From Salvator merianae (Eukaryota; Chordata; Lepidosauria; Squamata; Teiidae), in NCBI GenBank assembly GCA_003586115.2, contig QVOM02000073.1:32046468-32110467 (forward strand): a DNA stretch of 64,000 nt. Direction: 5' to 3'. Numbering within the stretch: position 1 is the stretch's first letter; the number at the start of each line of letters is the position of its first letter. The notes under the pieces were generated by a model. That model worked only from the letters and a program-made list of their open reading frames with translations. It made no database searches and was not told where the DNA came from. Below are positions 47,786 through 59,711 of the stretch, piece after piece. The position numbers and the translations under genes are program-made.

Positions 47786-50084
47786 CTAAAATATAAAACA
47801 AGAAGGTTTTAAATACATATTTGTTGTGAGACAATAGTTGTGTTTCTTTCACCCAAAGCTTCAGAAAAAAAAATCTTAAAGCAAAAGTGATTTGAGACTG
47901 AAAAATACAAATTGGCAAGTTTATAGCTGTAGAGCAAAACAGAACAAAGTTGCTGGATGCATGCTGGAATTCAGTCACATTATGTTCAGATATGGAGGAC
48001 TTGAAAGAACTAGTAAACCCAAGGGGAATGAATTCCAAACAATAACAAGCAACTTATTAACCCCCACTTCCAGTTTCACACTGAGAAGCCAGTGTAAGGA
48101 ATGTCCCTGCTCAGCCTCTGACTGACGTCCGGAGAGTAAACTGGTAACAACCCATCCATTGCCATTCCTTAAGTTATCCTTCACAGGCCAGTTGTCAATG
48201 AGAAATTATGAAATTATGGGATTGATCTAAGTGCACTCTGATTTCACCAGGCACTTATGTTGCCTCGATTCTGCTTCCATGTGATCCGAACTTCCTCCAA
48301 CTTATACTTTAAATGAATCTCATTCTCAGAATATGGAGGATATCTTTTTGTATCTGATTTACATCAGTGAACCCCAGAATCAGCAACAGTTGCCTTCAAA
48401 GCACCAATAACAGTACACATCTCAGTACAGCAATATAAACCAGGGTAGAGAAGAAGTTCATGTAAACTCAAAATTAGATCATATTTCTTGCTTGAGGTAT
48501 TTGTCTCAGCTTTAGCTGGTACTTCACTGTATGGAAACACTGGAGCCAGGAACAAAGACAACTGGTGACTCATTTACTAATGCGCCGAGTGATAGTACTG
48601 ACAGTATAAAAATGTTTTGAAATAAGCATTACTCTTGGATTTAGAGCCAATGCTTTGTTTTCTTAGAATATAATAATTTTATTGAGAATTAGTAACACTT
48701 AACAGAATACTTAATAGTTCTATGAAGTTTTTAATCTACTAAACCAAAAGTACATGCTGTCTCTGTAAAATGGCTCTCAAAGGCAAGGGAATAGTTCAGC
48801 TGCTTTTAGGCAAGATTCCCACAATGGTGGGCACTGTAGGGCACTCTTTGTAAAGCAGTGGTGTGCTGTTTGCATGCTTGTTACCATCTGGGTCATGCAA
48901 ACATCATAGCCTGAGAACATTTGTTTCTTGGCCTCTGTGTTTCTGTCTGGGGATGTTTTCTGAAACACAGGAAATGAAACACAGGAAATAGCCCTAGAAG
49001 TCAGCTACTTCTTGTATTCAGGAAATCTGGGTTGATCTATCTGTTTTGAAGAATGCAGGATAGATAACTTTGTCCTTTCAGTGATGGCAGCAGGACAGAA
49101 GAACAGAAGGAAGCACTAGCTTTTCCCTGCTCGACCTGTACAGTGCTCTAATGAGCAATGATGCCAGGGTGCTAGCTCAATGAGTGTGTGGTCATGTGGA
49201 CTCCTACACTCTTCGAGCACACCAGCAGTGGTACAAGAGTACAGTGAACCAAACTAAAAAGATTCTGTCATGCGAGCATCAGTTTCATATTCTGCTATTC
49301 TGTTGTATATTCAGTTCATTAAAACAAACATACCCAGACCCAAGAAACAAAGAAAGAAACCTAACTGTATCATGAATATAAAAAGAAAACCTGTTCAGAG
49401 CACCTAACTGAGCTAAAATAAATAAATCCATAGCTAAATAGTGGAAACACAATCAAAGTAAAAATACATGGGTCATACTAGTAATTAGATATACAGCTGT
49501 TAAGCTTGATTGGGCTCAACTGGAATGTGACAACTTGGATCAAAACAGGCAAAAATGCATAACAATGTGTCATGCATTGCATCCAAAAGTGATGTTGATG
49601 AATTATACCTAGCACAAAAACTGGAAGTCATGATTTATTGCAAGTAAAACAGACAAGTAAAGAAGATATGAATTAAGCGATTACATCAAGATAAAATGAT
49701 GATCAAAAGTAGTAGAAGTAAAAGGTGACTATAACATCTAGTCTCTTCACCTCCTCTACAACAGACCAGGAACACTGGATTCCCACTTCAACTGCCAACC
49801 AGGTAGCTGTTTCACCACCTGGCTGCACAAGGAAGAGAAGGTGGCACTTTAGGTCCTCTCTATCTGCCCTACAACAGACCTACCCTGCTATTAAGTTCCC
49901 CCATTCCTTTTCAGTATACTTTTGCTCCTGTGACATACCTTTTTAAATTGTAAGTCTGAGGGCAGGGACATGTCTGATATTACTCTGCTATGAGAGTCTA
50001 TTTAGGATTAACGATGACATATAAGTAAATCTCTAAATAACTGTTGCAAAAATGATTAGAAAACTGTTGTAGTAAATAAGGAAT

Positions 50085-50300
50085 TGGCAGTGCTTACAAG
50101 ATGGTAGATCTAGAAGGAAACAGAAGAATTAATTTTTGCAGCTCAGGAACAGACATTACAAACAAATGTGATGAAATGAGGAAATCAATATGTATCAAAG
50201 AGCAGCAAATGCAGATTTTGTAAAACAAAAAAAAAAGATGAAACCATGGATCACTTAATTAGTGGATGCAGCAAAATTGTTCATTCTATAACATTCTATT
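50085..50300 (+). mobile_element. R4-type LINE C-terminal fragment
   Basis: Read with frameshifts, the plus strand gives ITNKCDEMRKS, then CIKEQQMQIL and ETMDHLISGCSKIVHS. The last is the ETxxHLxxxC zinc-binding block seen in the C-terminus of R2/R4-group LINEs. It is followed at once by CR1-like sequence. Diverged and short. Confidence 0.55.
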
Positions 50301-50304
50301 ATGA

Positions 50305-50875
50305 CAGAATAGCCACTATGAACATGAGTCAACAGTGTGATGCAGCTGCAAAAAAGACAAACACCATTCTGGGCTATATTAAGAAGCATAGAGTTTATAT
50401 CGTGGGAAGTAATTATCCCTCTTTCCCTTGGTCAGATGTCATCTAGGGTACCTTGTCCAGTTCTTGGGGGGGGGGGGCATTTAAAAAAGACATTGACAAA
50501 CTGGAGAAAGTCCAAAGAAGGGCCACCAAGATGATGAGTGGTCTGCTAACCATGTCCTACAAAGGTTGGTTAAAGGAGAAACGCATGCTTAGCCGGAAGA
50601 AGAGAAGACTGAGAAGACACATGATAGCCATCTTCAAGAATTTGAATGGCTATCACACTGCAGAGGGATCAGTCCTATTCTCACTTGTATTAGAAGGAAG
50701 GACTAAAAGCAACGGCATGAATCTGCAGGAAAGTAGATACAGACTATATATTAGAAAAAAAACAAAAAAACTTTCTGACAGTAATGGAATAGTCACCAGA
50801 GACAGTAAGCTTTCCTTCACTGGAGGTCTTCAAGCAGAGCCTGAGCAATTGTCTCCAGATGTTGGCATGAATGTA
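50305..50875 (+). mobile_element. CR1-type LINE fragment
   Basis: The plus strand encodes AAAKKTNTILGYIKK, HLKKDIDKLEKVQRRATKMM, LRRHMIAIFKNLNGY and SRYRLYIRKK, the C-terminal order of CR1 reverse transcriptase. GGAGGTCTTCAAGCAGAGCC near 50822 belongs to the 3' region. It lacks the ATTCTATG end and is followed by an L1 fragment. A run of G at 50466-50477 causes a frameshift. Confidence 0.8.
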
Positions 50876-50879
50876 ATCA

Positions 50880-51372
50880 GAAAGGGATGTACATCTACAT
50901 ATGGTGGGAGTGTGAAAAGATTCAAGAATTTTGGAGAGAAAAATAGGTGGAGAAATTAACTTAATATAAGGGAAATAGATATATGATACAAGTAGCCAAG
51001 GAACTAGAATTAAGTAAAGCAGGTAAATATTTAATAAAATAATTGTTGAGAGCTTCTCAGTCAATCATAACATGGGATGGAAAGAGGCAAAAAAATGGAA
51101 CCTAGATAAATGGTATTAATACATAGTGGAGAACTGGGAGAAACTAGAACTAAGAGAAGCAATATATGTAATTTTCCATATGAAAGGTAATGGTTATCAA
51201 AGAGAGTTGCAGGGTCTGTTCTTGGGGAAATGGGGGAGGGGGAGGATGGCGAAAGGAGGAGAGGCAGGGATTAGAAGAGAATTAGGAGATATGAATAAAA
51301 TATTATACACTGTGAATTTGTATGGATGAATAATGCTACCTCTAATAAAGCAATAACTTTTTTTTAAAAAAT
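50880..51372 (+). mobile_element. L1 LINE 3'-end fragment
   Basis: The frame from about 50889 reads MYIYIWWECEKIQEFW, the conserved L1 ORF2 C-terminal block (compare IWECPIVSEFW in the copy at 14444). Further decayed coding follows, then a G-rich tract (GGGGGAGGGGGAGGATGG, 51231-51248) and an A/T-rich tail near 51360-51370. It is heavily 5'-truncated and in the same orientation as the long L1. Confidence 0.8.
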
Positions 51373-53162
51373 CCAATATGCTTCTGGGATAGTGCACCAA
51401 AAAAGTGCTATATAGACATGATGGAAAATCTAGCTCTGACATTGGGTTTTTGCCATGCCAGATTTCTTACCTTGCCTGTTGTTTCCTCTCAGAGCTACTG
51501 CCTTTGCAAAAGCACCTGTGTGTAGGAAGTGTGTGAAAATAACAAAGGGAAGTGGGTGGGTGCTTCCTACATATGGATACTTTTGCAAGAGTAGCGATTC
51601 CACTAGGGAATGATGGACAAGATAAGAGCCTGAGTTTGCTCCAGGATTTCCTCCTGCCATTTGGCAGGGGTAGTGAGAGGCAATTGCGGGGTCTAAACAA
51701 GATCCCACAATTTCTTCTCACCATCTGGAGGCACACCTAAATATTTTAGCTATGTCAACTGCAGATTTAAAAAACAAAACCAATTTGCTGGGCAGTTGTT
51801 ACATTTTATGACAATATTTAGATAATTCTTAGGATTCTGGCTGCGGCGAAGCGAATGCACAAGTACCAGCAATATTGCAGATTATTATTATCATCATTAG
51901 TATTCAGCAGGGAATAACACAGTAAAAACAGCAAAGAAAAATCACATTTTTAACTGGTTTTCTTTGGAAATTCTTGATGCTCCAAGAGGTGAGTCCAGGC
52001 AGCCACACAATAGGAGGAGGAAATAACAGTCTCCACAACCACCTTGAGAGTAGTTTAATGTGGTTTATGGTTAGGCTGCACTGAGGACCAGCTATGGAGG
52101 GTTGGGGACTGATTGGGGATGAGAGATTTTGTATGCCTTGTCTCCAGATTGCCTCCTAGGCACATCAAACTTCTGCGTGGACAGTGCTTTGAATTTTATT
52201 GATAGGTTCAGATTATGTGAGAAGCTAGGAAGGATGTTTGGCATATGAGAACCCTGCTATAAGATTTATTTAATTATTAATGCAATTGTGTTCTAAATTT
52301 GCTGGCAGGATAAGAATGGAGTAAAATCAGGCATTTTTTAAATTTAATTTGTATTGATGATATGGTTCAGTCAATGGGAATGCCTATTTTGCTATATCAA
52401 TGGTTGGAAATTTTGCTATGATGATAATAGTATTGGTTTCTTACTCTGATGTTGAATATTAGAAGCATATTAGTTAATGTAACTGTTTATTTTGAGAAAT
52501 ACAGAGAAAAAAAAATAATTATAGTAAGACCAAGGTTGTTAGTTTTGGAAACAGAAACATCAGACTGAAATAACTGATCATAGATGATTTTATTGATGAT
52601 TACCAAATGGAAAGATGCTTTTTCATGACTTTTTCCATAAGTTCCTTTTTTGAATGAAACATCTGAATGCCATCATTACTAACAGTTCAATAAATGGACT
52701 CACACTAGAGTTTTCATACTGGGGTGGCCACTTGGGGGTCTCAAGTATTCCAGAAGGAAGCAACTGTCCAGTTATTGTATGGCACAGAGATCAGAGGGGC
52801 TAGGGTTAGGCTGGAAGCAGAAGCTTACTGTTCACTTGGAGAGAATTCCAAACAACTTTTATAGAACAAGTTATAGTCTTTTCCAGATAACTCCTCCCAT
52901 GCATCTAAGAATATAAGTAGGTTTGCCTTCTTTTGCTATAGAAACTCCCTCTTGTACTTAAGAGCTATTATAAAAGCTGCCATAATCTTATAGAAAGTCA
53001 TTTACTGAAACTTTCTTATCAATATTTCCTGGAAAAGAATCAATAGGCAAATATGCTATATTATGCATCTGTATTGATTACCCATTCTCAAGGAGCTTAA
53101 ATACTGGAATAGACAACACTTTAATCTTTGGAAGAAAAAAGTATATAAATGCCATAAATAAA

Positions 53163-53163
<1 letters not shown>

Positions 53164-53219
<56 letters not shown>
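53164..53219 (+). repeat. (AAT)n microsatellite
   Basis: About 18 AAT units follow the A-rich words ATAAATAAATG, suggesting it grew from a retrotransposon tail. Confidence 0.97.
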
Positions 53220-53283
53220 GTACTCCCACTAAACCATAATGTTAGGCCTGATATGCCTGCCTCGGCATTTAGGGGAGTATTAT

Positions 53284-53799
53284 AGGTCCTTTCTGCACAG
53301 AACCTTAATCTGAAATTAAAAGCTCCGTAGTGCTGATCCGGGCCTCATAAATCTGAACATTAGTGTGGACATGTAAAGTCCCACCCTCTGCTGATTCACT
53401 TCACCTGCATTAGATGCAGCATGATTCAGATTAGGGAGGCCCTGTTTGGGATCACTGATAGACCCATTTAATCGAGTATATTGGTGTATCAGAGGACCCT
53501 GATCCAGAACACGGGAAGTGTGCCTTCCATGTTCTGGATTACCAGAGGATGCATTTTAGTGGTGCACAATTAGCGCACCACCAAAATGTATCTCCCAGAG
53601 GTGAAATGTGTTCCTTTGGAGGCATGGGAGTCCAGCCTTGAAGCTCACGCAAGCTTTGAGGCTGTGGTGTGAATTGGTCTGGATAAGCATCATAGCATGA
53701 TGGCACTGTTCCAGACATGCCTTCCATGGTCAGAATCTGTGGCCTTAGCTATTCCAGACCCACTGATTCTGACCGCAGAAGGGTAAGTGCAGAAAACAG
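53284..53799. mobile_element. Probable family B DNA transposon, large form
   Basis: The left end AGGTCCTTTCTGCACAGAAC and right end GGTAAGTGCAGAAAACAGGG resemble the family B terminus. The interior includes ACCAAAATGTATCTCCCAG, TGTTCCTTTGGAGG and CCATGGTCAGAATCTG. The ends have diverged and there is no duplication. No protein. Confidence 0.5.
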
Positions 53800-55528
53800 G
53801 GGGAGGGGGATTTGCTCTGAGCAGTCTGGAATGTTGGAAGAGATGAATGAGAGGTGAGAACTGAGCTTCTCAAGGTCATTAGCTGGGTTGCTGTAGTTAG
53901 AGGAGAGATAAAGCTGCTGCTCTGATCCTTGCAGGAGAGGAAAAGTATATCTGTAGTTGCATTCTGTTAAATTATACTTTCAGCAGAGCTAGTCACTTTG
54001 TACCATGGAAGTTTGAGATTCAATAAAGTTTTCTTCATTAATTGAAAGAAGTGGATTGTTTCAGCTTGAGCACTGACAGGGTCTCACAGTTAGTTTTCAT
54101 TATCTGCGCTACCTTACTGGTGTATCAATAAGAAGGCAATTAATTTATTTATGTGTCCAGACCATGCCACTTCACAGGCACATTTGGAGAAGTTGTCTGG
54201 AAAACAATTTGTGTCCTTGTAATCAGGGAAAATGGCAGATTTTGGATTTGCTTGTCAATGATTTTATCTGTTCACAGCTGGTTTGGGTGAGTGTTGCAAA
54301 GAGACAAAACACAGCCAGAACTGTCAGCAGTTGCTTTCTAAATAAGCAGGAATCACATTTCTGGCTTGGTGGATAAAAAACTCTAATAAGAGTTTAAGCT
54401 TTTCAGAATCCAGGGTCAGAGCTGGGACTGTTTGAGCCGTGCATATGTGTGGCTGTGTGGACAGGAAGTGAGAGTGGGAGAAGCCAATTCGACATTGTGA
54501 GATTTATAGCAATCTAACCTTCAAAGTCTTCTGCCTTCTCCACATCATAGCTGGAGATGTGCATTTTCAGTCTGCCCTGGAGCTGTTTGTTAGTGCCAAA
54601 ATCCATCAGATTGAGAGAAAGTTGTTTGAATGTATAAGCCTCTGCTGGTTTTTTAATTTGCAAATCCCATTTGGCCACCATAATGTCATGGATGTGCCAG
54701 GATGGGGTATTACTGCCTCCCAGTGTGAATGTCTGAGGGATGCATGGATGCCCAAGGTGTTTGACAGGATGAATTCTCCAATATCCTGGCACATTATTTT
54801 GCTGGGTCAAGCCTCTCAAATTCATTCTGGAAACAGACAGGAGTAGAACCATGCATTTGACTAGCAGTAGCTAGATCAGGAAACCATGACCACACACTGT
54901 TGAATACCACAGTGCTCTCAGTGCGCACAAGGTGCTGAGTGTGATGTCACTGCATGCATATGTGTATATAGCCAGAGAGATAGGTGGAATGGTGAATGGT
55001 CACAAGTTTTCCATCTCAAGTTTGTTTACTTAGAGATCTATTTCTCTGTCGTTACATCAATTATCTGCTACATTCCTGCCTGCCTCAACGACATGCAGAG
55101 CTATTTGTCAGAAAGTAGTTCTGCCTACATCTGTCAATATGAGGGAAGAGTTTGGTAAGCAAGCAGCTATTGATCATTCCTCAAAGTGCAGGAGCTTTAA
55201 AGTAGACCTTCTGCTCTCAAATTTGGAGTGTGAAAACCTGAGTTCCTTTGAGTTGGAAACAATAGGTGTGGAGGCAGCCTGAGTCTGATTACCTTGTGAA
55301 AGAGAGGCACCTGAGGGAAAACTATTTCCCTATTGTCCTGTAACTTGTTTGCTGATTTGTGTGGTTTGTAAGGAGAGTAAATATGGATTTAGCAAATAGG
55401 CATTTCCACATAACCATTAAACCTGTTTTGTTGTATTCTCACGTAGATGAGAAATGAGAGAAACCATTAAAGATGTCCCCTGGTCTTGAGTGACAGAGGA
55501 TGAACTGCTATGAACATACATTAACCTT

Positions 55529-55957
55529 GGCTCTTTCTGCACTGGACCAGGTTGTTTCATGCTTGAAAGGGCCAGCCTGGCCTGGGATAAGCAACCCATT
55601 CAGTAGCATGGATTGTGCTTATCCTGGTTCAGGATAAGACATGAGTCTTTTTGGTGGTGCACCCACTTCTGTTGCCACTTCCAGAAGTGCTTCCTGGTAC
55701 ACTGCCAGTACACCAGACTACAAGATGTGCTACATGGTCTGGTATACTATAAGTAGCCCATTTGTAGACTATTTTAAAAAGGTCTTCTGCTGGACCATGA
55801 TAGAGTGCCATTTTGGCACCTTATCCCAATCCATGGTCTAGTCTGATATGGACACAGCATATTAAAAGGGGGTGGGACTTCTGCTGGTTCACACTAGCAT
55901 GCAGACAGCAGAGGTCTAGACTGGACCACTAGTCTACTGCCCAGTGCAGAAAGTGCC
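55529..55957. mobile_element. MITE-like transposon, family B
   Basis: The left end GGCTCTTTCTGCACTGGACC and right end GCCCAGTGCAGAAAGTGCC form inverted repeats. Further in, CTGGACCAG pairs with CTGGACCAC. The interior has CAGAAGTGCTTCCTGGTACA and TGCCATTTTGGCACC, shared with the element at 12140. The outer trinucleotides are CTT and ATT, so a 3-bp duplication is possible but not exact. Confidence 0.7.
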
Positions 55958-57639
55958 ATTGATCCATCCTGAGTTTCATGATTCTAGAACTAACCCAGCA
56001 AAGAATTTTAGAGCTGCAGAGAAATAATCTTCATAAAGTGGGTATACTTAATAATTTTGTCAATTAAGTACACTAGATATGTGCTAGCTATTGATTGTTT
56101 AACACAATTAATTCATAATCTGAATCTTACTGCAATTAAAGAAAACAAGATATCAGTATCCTTTTTGCCTCAATTTAATCTTAATTTATTCTATAATCTT
56201 AAGAGACACTTATAGTGCAGCAACATACCATATGTTCCATATTTTCTATTTAGGACACTCCTCACATTTGTTTCCAATATTAATTAGACTACGAAAGAAA
56301 ACATGGAAAATATTTTATGCTTTATGTAAAAACAAGTTTGCAGAGTCCAAAGGCAATAATTCCACCAGAAGGCAAGAATATGGGATAAAGTGAGCATTAC
56401 ACAGTTGACTAGCTGTTGAAGTGGACTAAAGGAAAATCAGCACAACAGCTGCATCTCCACTTGCCAAAGTAAAGTGCCCTCATCATCCCCAAAAAGTTGC
56501 CCACTGCTACCCCGTTTCAATTTTCAACAGCAGCAGGTGCCTCCAAAACAATTACATGTCCTGTTTTGTGATGAGATTGCTTGCCTCCAAAGCAGGGTGG
56601 TTTCTTCCCAACTTGCCTGGAGAAGCTGCAGAAAATGGCAGCACTTTGCTCCAAAATGGAGACAAGGAGGGTGCTGCAGACAGGGATGCCATGGATGGGG
56701 GTGTCTCCTTCATCCACACACAACAGAACCACTTCTCCCAGTAGTGGAGGCACTGCCAAAGTCTTGAAAACATATTTAGGCTGCAATCCTAACCTCACTT
56801 CCCTGTGTCTAAACAGTACTGAGCACCGTAATAACCTGGTTAGGATTGCACCGTTGTATTCTGGAGTCATACATGATAAAAAAATACCACACCAAGCTTC
56901 TCTCATTTTGTTGTTACTAGGTTTACTTAACTCTTTTTAATAATTATTTTATTTACATTAATGTACTTTTGCAAATTAAGGTGAACTCCTTAGGCAAAGT
57001 AACATGATGTACTACTGGAAGCAAATACATTCATCAGAACCATTGAAGGCAATATCTAGTAATGTATTTATCTTTGAAGATGTGTGTTTTATACACATAT
57101 ACACACAGCTGAATGTCACCATGTCTGCTTGTGACACTGGGTACTGTCCAACTTCAGGTCCATCTCTGTTCTACCTTTCTGTCTAAAATCTGAAAGCCTC
57201 CCTAAACTCAGTTTCTCCCTCTGCTAACCTCCCTCAGATTCCAAATCTATGTTTTCCAGCCTGAAAACCTCCACTTTGTTTCCCCCTTCAGAGTACAAGC
57301 CTCTTTTTTTCAAGCCTGCAGCACCTTCTTCCTCTCTAACCGCCTGACCTTAATTTTTGTCCCTCCCTACTTTCAGTCCAGTACAGGCCTCTGGATACAC
57401 AGACATTCGCATAATCCTCCCCTCAGCTAAAAATTATGTGTGTATAAATCTATGTCAGTACAGACTGGTGGGGGTTGGATCAAAAGAAGATTTCCAAGTG
57501 TTCCATGGACTTCAAACAATGCCCATAAACTGGTATTGGGGGAAGGAGAAGCTTCTGCCTCTGCTCATCTGCACTGGCTTCTACTGATACCTACATTTAT
57601 GGGCTTGTTCATTTTGACCTGTTAGTAAGTGACTGGGCA

Positions 57640-57955
57640 CACACTAGACAGGCCCATCCACATGCCGTGGCAGTGTCCGGGAGCGCTCACAGTTGCTCCT
57701 GGACACTACTAGCTGAGGACAACTAAAACATTGGGCCTTTCTGCACTTTCTACCTTAGAATGGGAGAATTATAGTCCAGCTGCTCCTGGTATAGCTATGG
57801 AGTGCTTCACAGCTGTACCAGGAGCAGCTGGACTATAATTATCCCATTCTAAGGTAGAAAGTGCAGAAAGGCCCATTGTCAACAGCTTGACTGGGAACAG
57901 CTAGTGAGCTCCTGGGGAGCAGTGTTTACATCCTCTTGCAATAAGTGTGAACAGG
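57640..57955. mobile_element. Degenerate outer family B element carrying a nested MITE
   Basis: The right border, read on minus, is TGGGGCCTGTTCACACTTAT, matching the left terminus at 59313 (GGGCCTGTTTGCACTTTTCA). The left border is a weaker ACTGGGCACACACTAGACAG. The interior carries GAGCGCTCACAGTTGCTCCT. A young hairpin MITE sits inside at 57733-57874. The borders are approximate. Confidence 0.45.
57733..57874. mobile_element. 142-bp hairpin MITE, family B, near-perfect arms
   Basis: Two 59-bp arms differ at one position (GGGAGAATT versus GGGATAATT) and enclose a 24-bp centre. The left arm starts GGGCCTTTCTGCACTTTCTA and ends CTGCTCCTGGTA. Both sides are flanked by ATT (57730-57732, 57875-57877), a plausible 3-bp target-site duplication. 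No coding capacity. Arm identity of 58/59 suggests recent insertion or recent arm homogenisation. An intronic transcript of either strand would fold into a long hairpin. Confidence 0.92.
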
Positions 57956-58430
57956 CCCCATATTTATATCTAGATATTTGGAGAAAAAAGTAGAAATCCT
58001 GAAGTGGTTGTTGCAGCTGTATGTTTGCATGCCTCTGTCATGCCCTTGCCCTTGCCTGAATTGTTCTAAGACTGCTTTTGGCAGGGGTGGATGAGCAGAA
58101 AGAAGAAATTTTGGGCTGGCTGCTGCAGGAGTGTTTTTGCTTGCCTCCTCAGGCAGGTATGAGAACTGGCTGCTATTGTATTTATTTAGGGCAAAGAAAC
58201 AAATATGATATGGAGGAAGAATTGCTCCAAGTTGAAACAATATAGAGAGTTAAGTAATGGAAAGGAGAACATAACAGAATCAATCTACATTCTCTCCGAA
58301 ATAGAAGACAAAGGCTTTTAAAATGCGGGTTCTGCTTCCAATGGGGTGGGGGAAAGAGTACGAGGGAGAAATATTTGTCTCATATAAGCAGTAAAATGGT
58401 ATAGATTGTGTGTATGGGTTTGGCTGGTAT

Positions 58431-58494
<64 letters not shown>
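58431..58494 (+). repeat. (AAT)n microsatellite
   Basis: About 21 uninterrupted trinucleotide units are followed by AGAGAGAA. The open frame across it is a repeat artefact (poly-Asn). Confidence 0.98.
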
Positions 58495-59312
58495 GAGAGA
58501 ACTGGCTGCTTTTGACTAGGATGGAGAAGGAGGAGGAGGAGGTAAAGGAGATCTCTGAAGGCTGCTGCCTCTTCTCCTACTGTGACTTCTCACTTATTTC
58601 CTTTTTGTTAACCTTGGTTGATTCTTTTTAACTAAGAAGTCTTGCCATTGTTTTGCTGTACTTTACTGTATATTATATAGTTTATTATTGGCTTATATTG
58701 TTTCACAATATATGTTTGATATCGTTTAATGTAATGAAGTTAATGTGGGTTTTTGCTTTTTATGATTACAGTTTGTTTGTTGAACCACCTCGGTCATCTT
58801 ATTGGAATGGTGGGGGCTTGTGTGTGTGTCTGTGCGTGTGTATCTATATCTATCTATTCCTATAGTGAAAAATACTGATTAGAAATGCTGTCTTCCACAT
58901 TCCTGGGGCAGCCAGATATTTCTGGGAAACCCACTACTGGAGCCTGGAGGCAATGTCCTGTCTCATTAACATAATCAACGTCATTCTTGATGGAAAGTTA
59001 TTTATTTGGTTCTTTCGCTGGTTAAACAGTAAAGTAAATGTGTATTAGCACCCTTGTTCTTGTTGTAAGGTACCAGTAAGTCATTGCCATTCATCATCAC
59101 CTGCATAGATACCATGGGCACTTCTATGCAGTTTTCTTGGCAAAGATACAGAAGTGGTGTGCTGTTGCCCATTTCTGGAGAGACACTGCTGTTTGAACTG
59201 ACAACCCTTTGCTTTCCAGGCACTTTGCTCTACAACTAAGCTACAGTCACTCCCATATCAGCACTAGGATAATTTTTTTCTCAGTAATCCCATAAGTTCC
59301 CAAAGAAATAAA

Positions 59313-59711
59313 GGGCCTGTTTGCACTTTTCACTAGTGAGTGTGCACACTAGTGAACTACGCCTGCACTTTGTGGAGGCTCCACAGCTGTATTGGGAGCA
59401 GCTTAACTACTCCCGCAACATGGCACTCGCACCTTCTTCTGGATGCAAACACTGCACTGCACTATGCTGTGCGGTGTGGCTGTGGCTGTGGGTACGCAGT
59501 TGCGCCACATCCTTGGTCACTATGGCAGAGACCAGATGTTTTCCCAGCTGCTGTCATGGCATGGACAGCCAGCATTTACACTGCAAGTGCTGGACGCCCA
59601 TTGCCAGGATGTTCCAGCTCTTGCAATGCAAATGGCTGCCACACTGCAGGTCTGTTCCATCTTGGAATGTTTGATTCTGAACATTCCATAATAGTAAGTG
59701 CAAAAAGGCTC
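59313..59711. mobile_element. MITE-like transposon, family B long subtype copy 2
   Basis: The left terminus GGGCCTGTTTGCACTTTTCA pairs with the right terminus AGTGCAAAAAGGCTC. AAA lies on each side (59310-59312, 59712-59714). Near the left end, CACTAGTGAGTGTGCACACTAGTG is a nested palindrome. The interior corresponds in order to the copy at 29823-30274. No credible protein. Confidence 0.8.

Noticed and set aside
56474..56940. Multiple overlapping frames of 60-130 residues on both strands
   Set aside because: No domain, no splice context and similar lengths in all frames; the cause is a local lack of stops.
57571..57700. Possible extension of the outer family B element further left
   Set aside because: No inverted partner for the sequence left of about 57640 could be seen.
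58410..58631. Open frame with a long asparagine run
   Set aside because: It is the translation of the AAT microsatellite with no supporting start, splice sites or domain.
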